Assembly: GCA_029289235.1 (NCBI GenBank)
Contig: JARFTZ010000055.1
Coordinates: forward strand, 1-64,000
Source: Gammaproteobacteria bacterium
Lineage (GTDB): Bacteria > Pseudomonadota > Gammaproteobacteria > Burkholderiales > Rhodocyclaceae
Length of the DNA stretch: 64,000 nucleotides
Reading direction: 5' to 3'
In this document: positions 21,862-32,818 of the stretch, one piece after another
How the letters are laid out: the number at the start of each line of letters is the position of its first letter
Numbering within the stretch: the first letter of the stretch is position 1
Notes under the pieces: model-generated
Seen by the model: only the letters and a program-made list of their open reading frames with translations
What the model was told of the DNA's origin: nothing
Database searches by the model: none
Translations under genes and position numbers: made by a program

Positions 21862-23526
21862 ATGACATCAACAAAACTGCTGGTCGTTGGCGGCGTTGCC
21901 GCCGGCGCCTCCTTTGCCGCCCGTGCACGCCGCCTGTGCGAAAGCGCGGAAATCATGATCGTCGAGCGAGGCCCGGACGTATCCTTCGCCAACTGCGGTC
22001 TGCCCTACTTCGTAGGAGGCGAGATCGCCGCGCGCGACGCGCTGGCCGTCCAGACGCCGGCGACGCTGCAGTCCTTTCTCAACCTGGACGTACGCACGCG
22101 CTGCGAGGCAATACAGATTGATCGCGGCAAAAAACGGGTGGAATTACGCCATCTCGACAGCGGCGCCAGCGAATGGCAGTCCTACGACAAGCTGATGCTC
22201 GCCCCCGGCGCCTCGCCGTTGCGTCCGCCGATTCCCGGCATCGATGACGCCCGGATCTTCACGCTGCGCAACCTGCAGGACATGGACCGTATCGCCGCCG
22301 CCACAGATACCGGAATGCGCGCGGTGGTGATCGGCGCCGGCTTCATCGGCCTGGAGATGGCCGAACAGTTGCACCGCAAGGGGCTCTCCGTCCAGCTGGT
22401 GGAGTTGCAAAAGCAGGTCATCCCGCCGCTGGATGCGCCGATGGCCGCACTGCTGGAAAGCGAACTGCGCCACAACGAGATTGGCGTCACTCTCGGCGAC
22501 GGCATTGCCCGCTTCGAGCCGACGCCTGATTTCCTGCGCTGCCACCTCAACTCTGGGAAGGTGCTTGACGCCGACCTCGTCATTCTCTCGATCGGCGTCA
22601 AGCCGGATTCGGAAATCGCCGCGGCCGCCGGGCTGGAGCTCGGCCCGCGCGGACACGTCGTCGTCGACGGCTTCCAGCGCACCTCCGACCCGGACATCTA
22701 CGCCGCCGGCGACGCCGTGGAAACCGCCGACCGCGTGTTCGACAGCAAGACGGCCGTCCCGATGGGCGGCCCGGCCAACCGCCAGGGCCGCGTCGCGGCC
22801 GACCACATTTTCCTCGGCGAAAAGGCGCGGCCGTACCCCGGCTCGCTCGGCACAGGCATCGTCCGCGTCTTCGACGTCGTGGCCGGAATCACCGGATGGA
22901 GCGAAAAACGCCTGCAGGCCGCCGGCCGTCCCTACGACACGGTTACGGTCAACGACAGCCACCACGCTTCCTATTACCCCGGCGCCAAGCCGCTGACGCT
23001 GAAAGTGCTGTGGGAGCCGGAAAGCGGGCGCCTGCTCGGCGCACAGGTCTGCGGCTACGAAGGCATCGACAAGAGGATCGACGTGCTGGCCACCGCAATA
23101 CTCGGCGGGATGACAGTCGAGGATCTGTGCCATCTTGAACTCGCCTACGCCCCGCCGTTTGGCTCAGCCAAGGACGTAATCAACCTTGCCGGCTTCGCCG
23201 CGTGCAACCGCAGCGACGGTCTGGTAAAACACACCACCGAACTGCCGACCGACCCGCAGGTACAGGTCGTCGATGTCCGCCCGAAGCCGCTGGCCGAGGC
23301 CTATCCGGCGCCTGTCCCGGTCATCAACATCCCCTTCCCGACCCTGCGCGCCAGTCTCGGCAAACTCGATCCCTCGCGTCCAGTGGTCACGCTCTGCGCC
23401 TTCGGCAAGATGAGCTACTTCGCTTCGCGCATCCTGACGCAGAACGGCTTTGACGTCACCAGCTACAGCGGCGGCCTCAAGGCCAACGTCGACCCGCGCA
23501 CGCCGGCGAAAATGCCGACCGCCTGA
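21862..23526 (+). CDS. CoA-disulfide reductase/NADH oxidase-type flavoprotein with C-terminal rhodanese domain
   Basis: A 554-residue FAD enzyme. The N-terminal Rossmann motif is VVGGVAAGASFAARARR, and the single redox Cys sits in SFANCGLPYFVGG as in CoA-disulfide reductases. The NAD site is VIGAGFIGLEMAEQL, with DIYAAGDAVE for FAD. From about residue 455 a rhodanese domain follows with its Cys in TLCAFGKMSYFASRIL. Such CoADR-Rhd fusions reduce CoA disulfide, persulfides or polysulfide. AAGGA precedes the ATG. Following trxC, it suggests a thiol/sulfane-sulfur redox unit. Confidence 0.92.
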   Translation: MTSTKLLVVGGVAAGASFAARARRLCESAEIMIVERGPDVSFANCGLPYFVGGEIAARDALAVQTPATLQSFLNLDVRTRCEAIQIDRGKKRVELRHLDSGASEWQSYDKLMLAPGASPLRPPIPGIDDARIFTLRNLQDMDRIAAATDTGMRAVVIGAGFIGLEMAEQLHRKGLSVQLVELQKQVIPPLDAPMAALLESELRHNEIGVTLGDGIARFEPTPDFLRCHLNSGKVLDADLVILSIGVKPDSEIAAAAGLELGPRGHVVVDGFQRTSDPDIYAAGDAVETADRVFDSKTAVPMGGPANRQGRVAADHIFLGEKARPYPGSLGTGIVRVFDVVAGITGWSEKRLQAAGRPYDTVTVNDSHHASYYPGAKPLTLKVLWEPESGRLLGAQVCGYEGIDKRIDVLATAILGGMTVEDLCHLELAYAPPFGSAKDVINLAGFAACNRSDGLVKHTTELPTDPQVQVVDVRPKPLAEAYPAPVPVINIPFPTLRASLGKLDPSRPVVTLCAFGKMSYFASRILTQNGFDVTSYSGGLKANVDPRTPAKMPTA

Positions 23527-23545
23527 CAAAACCGCCGCAACAACA

Positions 23546-23570
23546 GTGACGCCCGCCTCAAGGGCGTCAC
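23546..23570. terminator. hairpin between convergent genes
   Basis: GTGACGCCC and GGGCGTCAC form a perfect 9-bp stem with a 7-base loop. A short T-rich stretch (GGCCTTTCT) follows on the plus side. It can serve both the CoADR fusion and dctM. Confidence 0.7.
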
Positions 23571-23581
23571 GGCCTTTCTGA

Positions 23582-24859
23582 TCAGCCCATCAGCAGCGCC
23601 GGTAACCAGATACTCAGGGCCGGGAACACGGTGATCAGCAACAACACCAGCACATTGGCCAGCAGGAAAGGCAACGCACCGCGAAAAATGGCGATGATGC
23701 TCTGACCCGAAACCGACGAACAGACGTTCAGGCACATCCCCACCGGCGGCGTCACCAGGCCAACCGCCAACCCGCTGATCAGTACCGCCCCGAACTGAAC
23801 CGGGGAAACGCCGAGCATTTTCAGCGCTGGCAGGAAAACCGGGGTCAGCAGCAGGATCGCCGGACTGACGTCGACGAAGAAGCCGACCGCAAGGATGATC
23901 ACATCGACGGCGAGCAGCGCCGTGACCGGCGAGAACTGCATCCGCGCGAACAGCAGGCCGATCGCCTCGGTGACGTGTTCGAGCGCGAGAATCCACGTGA
24001 ATACCCCCGAGAAGGCGATGATGATCATGACGTTGGCACTGCTCAGGATCGCCTCCTTGAACAGTGCGGGCAGATCGCGCCAGGTGATCCCCTTGTAGTA
24101 ATACATGCCGACCAGCAGCGCGTACACCGTGCCGGCCGCCGCCGACTCGGTGGCGGTGGTGATCCCTGAAACGACCGATCCGACGACGATCAGCGGCATG
24201 ATCAGCGCCGGAACCCCTTCCGCGGCGCAGCGGCGGATTTCGCTCCACGAGAAATCGACTTCCTCGCGCGGGTAGCGGTTCTTGTGCGCCAGGAACAACG
24301 TGATCGTCATCATGAACACGCCTACCATCACCCCGGCGATGAGGCTGCCGAGGAACAGCTTGCCCACCGACTCGGAGGCGGCGAAGGCGTAGATGACCAT
24401 CGGGATGCTCGGCGGAATGATCATCCCCATCGTCGACGACGCCGCGATCAGCCCGGCCGACATGCGTACCGGATAGCCCTTCCGCTGCATCGCCGGGATC
24501 ATGACCTGGCCGATCGACGCCGCATCGGAAACCGACGAGCCGGAGATGCCGCCGAAGATCATGCTCGCCAGCACGCTGACCATGCCCAGGCCGCCGCGCA
24601 GGCGCCCGACGAACAGCATGCAGAAGTCGATCAGGCGGCTGGTCAGCCCGCCGTGGTTCATCAGGTGGCCCATGATGATGAACAGCGGCAGCGAGATCAT
24701 CACCGACGAATCCATCCCGGCGAACACCCGCGCGGGCAGCACGCTGACCAGCGCCGGCTGATGCACAAGGAAATACAGCAGGCCGGACGCACCCATGGAA
24801 AAGGCAATGGGAACGCCCATCACCATGAAAATCACAAGACTGCAAACGAGCAGAAGCAT
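23582..24859 (-). CDS. dctM: TRAP transporter large permease (DctM)
   Basis: A 425-residue membrane protein with about a dozen hydrophobic segments. Family signatures include VPIAFSMGASGLLYF, SSVMISLPLFIIMGHLM, GGISGSSVSDAASIGQVMIP and MGMIIPPSIPMVIYA. It forms the ion-driven channel of a tripartite ATP-independent periplasmic transporter. It follows dctQ by 8 bases in the order aldolase-dctP-dctQ-dctM. GAGG lies before the ATG. Confidence 0.95.
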   Translation of the reverse strand: MLLLVCSLVIFMVMGVPIAFSMGASGLLYFLVHQPALVSVLPARVFAGMDSSVMISLPLFIIMGHLMNHGGLTSRLIDFCMLFVGRLRGGLGMVSVLASMIFGGISGSSVSDAASIGQVMIPAMQRKGYPVRMSAGLIAASSTMGMIIPPSIPMVIYAFAASESVGKLFLGSLIAGVMVGVFMMTITLFLAHKNRYPREEVDFSWSEIRRCAAEGVPALIMPLIVVGSVVSGITTATESAAAGTVYALLVGMYYYKGITWRDLPALFKEAILSSANVMIIIAFSGVFTWILALEHVTEAIGLLFARMQFSPVTALLAVDVIILAVGFFVDVSPAILLLTPVFLPALKMLGVSPVQFGAVLISGLAVGLVTPPVGMCLNVCSSVSGQSIIAIFRGALPFLLANVLVLLLITVFPALSIWLPALLMG

Positions 24860-24867
24860 GGCTTACC

Positions 24868-25392
24868 TCATCGGGGAGCGGCGGGACGCTCATTGACGGC
24901 GATCACGATCCGGGTCAGGCAGAACAGCACCGTCAGCGCGCAGCCGATCGGCATCGCGACCTGGACGACGCCCTCGGGCACATGCAACACCGGATGCTCG
25001 CTGCCGCCGACGGCGCCGACCCAGTCGAAACTGAACTTGAGCAGGAAACCGTGCAGCACCGCGACGATGCCCAGATTCACGACACCCAGCCAGTAGCGCA
25101 CACGCACCGGCAGGAAGTTGACGAAGCTGTCGACGATGATGTGTTTGCCGCGCGCCACCTCCACAGCCGAACCGAGCGCGGTGGTATAGATGAACAGCAT
25201 GACCGTCGCCTCGTTGCCACCGACGATCGTGGTGTTGAATACGTAGCGCAGCACGACGAGAACGACGACCAGCGCGAAGATGCCCATGAAGACGATGGTC
25301 AACAATCGCTCCAGCACACCGGCGACGATTTCCTCGATCCTGTGCGCCTTTACCTGTGGGGCATGCCCCGGCGCTGTGGAAGATTCATTCAC
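24868..25392 (-). CDS. dctQ: TRAP transporter small permease (DctQ)
   Basis: A 174-residue protein with four membrane segments: VFMGIFALVVVLVVLRYVF, an EATVMLFIYTTALGSAVEVA stretch, YWLGVVNLGIVAVLHGFLLKF, and VAMPIGCALTVLFCLTRIVI. RGKHIIVDSFVNFLP matches the DctQ signature. It bridges the DctM channel. It lies between dctP and dctM. Confidence 0.93.
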   Translation of the reverse strand: MNESSTAPGHAPQVKAHRIEEIVAGVLERLLTIVFMGIFALVVVLVVLRYVFNTTIVGGNEATVMLFIYTTALGSAVEVARGKHIIVDSFVNFLPVRVRYWLGVVNLGIVAVLHGFLLKFSFDWVGAVGGSEHPVLHVPEGVVQVAMPIGCALTVLFCLTRIVIAVNERPAAPR

Positions 25393-25464
25393 TCCACTCT
25401 CCCTGTGTTCTTGTCGAAAAAATGCCGGCGGCGGGTTGTTCTCCGCCGCCGGCGTATCCGTGGC

Positions 25465-26454
25465 CTATTTTCCAGCCGCCAGGGCCGCCTGGATTTCCGC
25501 CTCGGTAAACGTGCCGTCCTTCACGTAGGCATCCCAGACCGGCTTCACCTTTGCGACGAACTTCGCGCGATTTTCCGGCGAGACGGGATTGACCGTCATG
25601 TTCTTCTTGAGCGTCTCCATGTAGCCGGCTTCAGAGGCCAGCCAGTTGGTGTCGCTCCACTCCATCGCCTCCCTGGCTGCCTTGTCGAAGACGGTCTTGA
25701 GGTCCGCCGGCAACGCCTGGTACCACTTCAGATTCACCATCAGTGGATCGGGATGGATCTGATAGTCGACCAGCGAAAGATACTTCTGCGCCTCGTAGAA
25801 CTTCATTTCGGCGATGTTCGACGGCGGATTTTCCTGGCCATCGACCACGCCCATCTTCAAGGCCATGTAGGTCTCGCCATAGGGAATCGACTGGGGATTG
25901 GCGCCCAACGCCTGCATCGTCTTGACGATCGTTTCGATCGGGGGAGTACGGATCTTCAGTCCGCTGACGTCGTCCGGCGTGTTGATCGGCCGCTTGCTGT
26001 TGGAAATCTGCCGGAAGCCGCCGGCCACGCCGGTCGCCGGGATGTAGTAGCCGCCAGCCTCGGCATGCTTGGCGATGGACGCGCCAAAATCGCTGCGCAT
26101 CGCCTTCAGCACCGCGTCGATGTTGTCGAACAGGAACGGCAGCGTGTAGATGAGGAACTTCTTGTTCGCCTTGGCGAAGCTTCCGCCGCGCGTCCCCTGC
26201 ACGTTGCCCATCTTGACCATGTCCATCACCTCGGCTTCGCTGCCGAGCGAACTGCTGGCGAACAACTCGACCTTGATCCGGTCGTTGCTGCCCTTTTCCA
26301 GCTTCTCCTTGAACATCAGCATCGACTTGTGCCGGACGCTGCTTTCCGGCTGCGAGTGCGCGAACTTGAAGTTGAACTCGGCGGCCGAAGCGGTCAGCGA
26401 GAACACCAGACCGACGATGGACGCACCGACCACTCTTTTGAATATCGCTTGCAT
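25465..26454 (-). CDS. dctP: TRAP transporter substrate-binding protein (DctP)
   Basis: A 329-residue periplasmic protein with a signal peptide (MQAIFKRVVGASIVGLVFSLTASA) and the DctP fold: FKFAHSQPESSVRHKSMLMF, LKIRTPPIETIVKTMQALGA with the conserved Arg that usually binds a substrate carboxylate, and VDGQENPPSNI. It captures an organic acid for DctQM. The adjacent HpcH/HpaI aldolase suggests a sugar acid or hydroxy-keto acid rather than plain C4-dicarboxylate. GGGAGGGG lies before the ATG. Confidence 0.94.
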   Translation of the reverse strand: MQAIFKRVVGASIVGLVFSLTASAAEFNFKFAHSQPESSVRHKSMLMFKEKLEKGSNDRIKVELFASSSLGSEAEVMDMVKMGNVQGTRGGSFAKANKKFLIYTLPFLFDNIDAVLKAMRSDFGASIAKHAEAGGYYIPATGVAGGFRQISNSKRPINTPDDVSGLKIRTPPIETIVKTMQALGANPQSIPYGETYMALKMGVVDGQENPPSNIAEMKFYEAQKYLSLVDYQIHPDPLMVNLKWYQALPADLKTVFDKAAREAMEWSDTNWLASEAGYMETLKKNMTVNPVSPENRAKFVAKVKPVWDAYVKDGTFTEAEIQAALAAGK

Positions 26455-26504
26455 GAAAACCCCTCCCTTGTTGTGTTGAGATGTCAGCTACAAACTTCTT
26501 TGAT

Positions 26505-27293
26505 TCACTTCCCGCGGATCGGCTCGACGCATTCGGCAAGGATTCCCTTGAACGCCGACTGCAGGTGGTACATGTCGTTGCCGAGAATCAGCATGTTGAC
26601 GCCCTTGGCGATCATGTCGCGGGCGTTCTCCTGCGTCGCCGGCACCACCGGGCACATGATTCCGATACCCTTCGCCCGGGCACGCGATTCGATCTTGCGA
26701 TAGGCGTCGATCAGCGAGGGATGGTCGATCTTGTAGCCGATCGGCAGGTTCGCCGAGAGCGAATAGTCGATCGGGCCGAAATTGATGGCGTCGATGCCCT
26801 CGACCGAAAGAATCTCGTCCACGTTGTCGGCGAACTCATAGTCTTCGGCCATCGGGATGATCAGGCTCTCCGCATTGCTCCGAGCGATGTACTCCGGCCA
26901 GCTGAAACCCGGACCGCCGAACGCGGCGGCACGTACGTTGGACTCCGCGCCACGACGACCGAACGGCGGAAATTTCGCGGCACGCACGATCTCTTCCGCC
27001 TGCTCCCGGGTCCGCACGTGCGGAATCACGACCCCCTCCACGCCCATTTCCAGCACCTTGCGAATCTCGACTTCGTCATCACGGGTCAGACGGACTACCG
27101 CCGCAATGTTCGCCAGTCGTGCCGCCATGATCTGTTTCTCCAGATCCGGCCCGACACCGATCGACGTGTGTTCTACGTCGAGATACACGAAGTCGTACCC
27201 CCAGTTGCCGACACTCTCGATCACGCTCAAGGCCCCGGTGAATATGGCAAACCCGAATACCGGCCCCTCCTTCATGCGTTGCTTCAGACTCAC
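26505..27293 (-). CDS. HpcH/HpaI family class II aldolase
   Basis: A 262-residue metal-dependent aldolase. DVEHTSIG gives the catalytic His, and ESLIIPMAEDYEFADNVDEIL and INFGPIDYSLSANL supply the metal and substrate region. Family members cleave 2-keto-3-deoxy sugar acids or 4-hydroxy-2-oxo acids to pyruvate and an aldehyde. The start is GTG with AGGAGG 4 bases upstream. It heads the minus-strand unit with dctPQM, implying uptake followed by cleavage of the same substrate, and the pyruvate could feed the nearby pyruvate dehydrogenase. It is divergent from the TetR gene, the likely regulator. Confidence 0.9.
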   Translation of the reverse strand: MSLKQRMKEGPVFGFAIFTGALSVIESVGNWGYDFVYLDVEHTSIGVGPDLEKQIMAARLANIAAVVRLTRDDEVEIRKVLEMGVEGVVIPHVRTREQAEEIVRAAKFPPFGRRGAESNVRAAAFGGPGFSWPEYIARSNAESLIIPMAEDYEFADNVDEILSVEGIDAINFGPIDYSLSANLPIGYKIDHPSLIDAYRKIESRARAKGIGIMCPVVPATQENARDMIAKGVNMLILGNDMYHLQSAFKGILAECVEPIRGK

Positions 27294-27646
27294 GACGCCT
27301 CCTGTTTTCTTTCTGGTAAGTATGGTTGCTCCAGTCTATATACCAACTAGTAAATTCGTCAACCATAACCCCATACCCCTTCCAGACAAATCGACAAACA
27401 ACTGGCGATATCGCACTAATACAAGGAGAATAATCGTAATCAAAGTCACATACCAACCACCCAGACACCAACTGAACAAGACAAATACTCCATACCGTCT
27501 TGACAGATTACCATACCAACGTCAACCTCAAAAGAAACAAGAACGGGCGAAAACCAACGGAAAAAGCGCGCAAATCGATCCGCTTGACGCAGACTTCACC
27601 CCGTGATTCCATACCACTCCATACTTTTGCAACCTTTCTCATTCCC
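27294..27646. promoter_or_regulatory. 353-bp A/C-rich intergenic region with ATACCAAC repeats
   Basis: This gap between the aldolase (minus) and TetR (plus) genes is far less GC-rich than its surroundings and holds no convincing gene. ATACCAAC occurs exactly at 27340, 27450 and 27513, with variants ACACCAAC at 27465 and CCATACC at about 27490 and 27609. Near the aldolase end TATATACCAACTAGTAAA and GTATGGTTG lie in the expected promoter region. The repeats on one strand look like multiple binding sites, perhaps for the divergent TetR-type regulator. The TetR frame is open through the end of this region, but no good start is seen before 27647. Confidence 0.45.
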
Positions 27647-28615
27647 ATGCCCCTTCTCCCGAAAAACGTTCGCATCGGTCGCAACGGCCGCATCGGCATC
27701 CTGAAAAAAATCCCCCGTGACCTTTGGCAACACCCCCACTACGCCAACAAATCGAAGGTCATCGAACGCTCGACAGGCATTGCCGATATCGAGGAGGGAA
27801 CGAAAGCCGCCCTGGCCATGCTGGAAACGCTCGAACAGGAATTCGCGGCAGCGCGCAAAGCAACTTCCGGCCAGAGCGCGCCAAAGAGCACCGGGCAAAC
27901 GGTCTCCCCGCTTCCCGGCAGCACGATCGAAACGCCGACGGACTTCCCCGGTGATGCCACGACCACATCACGACAACGCACGCAAGTCGGCGAAGACACT
28001 CGCCGGGACATCCTTTTCGCCGCGATGCACGAGTTCGCCGAAAGAGGATTGCTGGGCGCGCGCGTCGACGACATCGCCGCCCGCACCCGCACAACCAAGC
28101 CGATGATCTATTACCACTTCGGCAGCAAGGAAAAGCTCTACGCCGCTGTCATGGAAGAAGCCTACGTCGGCGTGCGCAGCAAGGAACAGAGCCTGCATCT
28201 GGACGATCTCCCGCCCGTCGAGGCGATGCGCCGGCTGGTCGAGGTCACCTTCGACCATCACGCGGCCTATCCCGAGTACGTTCGCCTCGTCTGTGCCGAA
28301 AACATGGAACGTGGCCGGCATATCACTGGCCGACACTCCCTGGTGCAACGCAACGCGATCGCCATCGAAACGGTGAGCAGGCTGCTTGAGCGGGGCGAAA
28401 AGACCGGTGCATTCCGGCGAGGCGTCGATCCTTTCCACCTGCACTTCTTCATCAACTCGTTCTGCTTCATGCGGGTGTCGAACCGCTACACCGTCTACGC
28501 GGTTTTCGGGAAAGATCTCTGGGATCCGGACGACGTCCCCTTGCAACGGGAAATGATCGTCGAAGCCGTCCTGCGTTACCTGAAACCGGATACTCCGGGC
28601 ACGCACGCCGATTGA
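27647..28615 (+). CDS. TetR-family regulator with an unusual integrase-like N-terminal extension
   Basis: A 322-residue protein, over 100 residues longer than usual TetR regulators. The TetR DNA-binding domain is at about 116-165 (TRRDILFAAMHEFAERGLLG, then TTKPMIYYHFGSKEKLYAAV), followed by an all-helical ligand domain. Residues 1-70 (NGRIGILKKIPRDLWQHPHY ... TLEQEFAAAR) resemble the arm that opens many tyrosine recombinases (DUF6538-like), which binds DNA. A Ser/Thr/Pro-rich linker (71-115) joins them. The start at 27647 keeps this arm; no Shine-Dalgarno is clear. It probably controls the divergent aldolase-TRAP genes. Confidence 0.82.
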   Translation: MPLLPKNVRIGRNGRIGILKKIPRDLWQHPHYANKSKVIERSTGIADIEEGTKAALAMLETLEQEFAAARKATSGQSAPKSTGQTVSPLPGSTIETPTDFPGDATTTSRQRTQVGEDTRRDILFAAMHEFAERGLLGARVDDIAARTRTTKPMIYYHFGSKEKLYAAVMEEAYVGVRSKEQSLHLDDLPPVEAMRRLVEVTFDHHAAYPEYVRLVCAENMERGRHITGRHSLVQRNAIAIETVSRLLERGEKTGAFRRGVDPFHLHFFINSFCFMRVSNRYTVYAVFGKDLWDPDDVPLQREMIVEAVLRYLKPDTPGTHAD

Positions 28616-28666
28616 ACTTTTCTCCCTTCTCGCGGGTCGGATGTTTCGTTTTCTGTTTTTCACTTT

Positions 28667-28683
28667 GCGAAACGTAGTTTCGC
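28667..28683. promoter_or_regulatory. perfect inverted repeat before aceE
   Basis: GCGAAAC-GTA-GTTTCGC, a perfect 7-3-7 dyad, sits 127 bp before the aceE start in the 194-base gap after the TetR gene. GCGATAAAATAC follows a few bases downstream and could supply a -10 box. Size and symmetry fit a TetR- or GntR-type operator controlling the pyruvate dehydrogenase operon. Confidence 0.5.
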
Positions 28684-28809
28684 ATTGCGATAAAATACAA
28701 AATCAAATAATCGATAGCCCTTACAAAAAGCAAGGTCGTTTCACTCCTGCAGCGTTCATCTACAATGAATGATCCGCAGGCCAATCATCCGCAGACCAGG
28801 AGGCAAGTC

Positions 28810-31503
<2,694 letters not shown>

Positions 31504-31515
31504 AGGAGCGATTTC

Positions 31516-32805
31516 ATGAGTCAAGCAATCGAAGTCAAAGTCCCGGACATCGGCGATTTTTCCCTCATTCCCGTCATCGAGCTGTGCGTCAAGGTGGGCG
31601 ACACGGTGGAAGCCGACGCCCCGCTGATCACCCTCGAATCGGACAAGGCGACGATGGACGTGCCCGCGCCGCAAGCCGGTATCGTCAAGGAACTGCGCGT
31701 CGGCCTCGGCGACCGGGTTTCCGAGGGCACCGTCATTGCCCTGATAGAGCCGGTCGCGGCCGAAGCCCCGGTAGCGGAAGCGCCTGCCGCCGCAGCCCCG
31801 GCACCGAAACCCGTTGCGCCGCCGACACCGCAAGCACCGCGCGCACCGATCCCGGCGCCGCGCATCTCCAACGCAGAAGAGAAACCGGTCCTCGGCAAGA
31901 CGCACGCCAGCCCGTCAGTGCGCCTGTTCGCCCGTGAACTCGGCGTCGACCTGACCAAGGTTCCAGCCTCCGGTCCCAAGGGGCGCATCCTCAAGGAAGA
32001 CGTCACCGCCTTCGTCAAGGGCGTGATGCAGGCCGGCCCGGTCGCAGGTGCTGCGCCCAGCCTCGGCGGCGGCCTTGACCTGCTGCCCTGGCCGAAGGTC
32101 GATTTCGAGAAGTTCGGCCCGATCGACGTGCAGCCGCTGTCGCGGATCAAGAAGATTTCCGGCCAGAACCTGGCGCGCAACTGGGTGATGATCCCGGCGG
32201 TCACCTACCACGAGGACGCCGACATCACCGATCTGGAAGCTTTCCGTGTAGCGCTGAACAAGGAAAATGAGAAGTCGGGCGTGAAAATAACCATGCTCGC
32301 CTTCCTGATCAAGGCCTGCGAACTGGCGTTGAAGAAATTCCCCGAATTCAACAGTTCGCTGGATGGCGAAAATCTGGTGCTGAAGAAGTACTTCAACATC
32401 GCCTTCGCCGCCGACACGCCGAACGGTCTCGTCGTCCCTGTGGTGAAGAACGTCGACCAGAAGTCGGTCAGCCAGATCGCCACGGAATGCGGCGAGCTCG
32501 CCAAGAAGGCGCGCGACGGCAAGCTCGGCCCGGCCGACATGACCGGCGCCTGCTTCACCATCTCCAGCGTCGGCGGCATCGGCGGCACCGCGTTCTCACC
32601 GATCGTCAATGCGCCGGAAGTCGCCATCCTCGGCGTTTCGAAGTCGGTGATGAAGCCGGTGTGGAACGGCAAGGAATTCGTCCCGCGTCTGACCCTGCCG
32701 CTGTCGCTCTCCGCCGACCACCGCGTCATCGACGGCGCGCTGGCCACCCGCTTCAACGTTTACCTCGCGCAGTTGCTGGCCGACATGCGCCGGGCGCTGG
32801 TCTGA
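31516..32805 (+). CDS. aceF: pyruvate dehydrogenase E2, dihydrolipoamide acetyltransferase
   Basis: A 429-residue E2 with one lipoyl domain (1-75; lipoylated Lys in ESDKATMDVP), an Ala/Pro-rich linker, a peripheral-subunit-binding domain (HASPSVRLFARELGVDLTKV) and a catalytic domain with the active-site His and Asp in SADHRVIDGALATRF. E. coli AceF has three lipoyl domains; one is common in betaproteobacteria. GGAG precedes the ATG. Confidence 0.96.
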   Translation: MSQAIEVKVPDIGDFSLIPVIELCVKVGDTVEADAPLITLESDKATMDVPAPQAGIVKELRVGLGDRVSEGTVIALIEPVAAEAPVAEAPAAAAPAPKPVAPPTPQAPRAPIPAPRISNAEEKPVLGKTHASPSVRLFARELGVDLTKVPASGPKGRILKEDVTAFVKGVMQAGPVAGAAPSLGGGLDLLPWPKVDFEKFGPIDVQPLSRIKKISGQNLARNWVMIPAVTYHEDADITDLEAFRVALNKENEKSGVKITMLAFLIKACELALKKFPEFNSSLDGENLVLKKYFNIAFAADTPNGLVVPVVKNVDQKSVSQIATECGELAKKARDGKLGPADMTGACFTISSVGGIGGTAFSPIVNAPEVAILGVSKSVMKPVWNGKEFVPRLTLPLSLSADHRVIDGALATRFNVYLAQLLADMRRALV

Positions 32806-32818
32806 TCGGGAGGAACGC

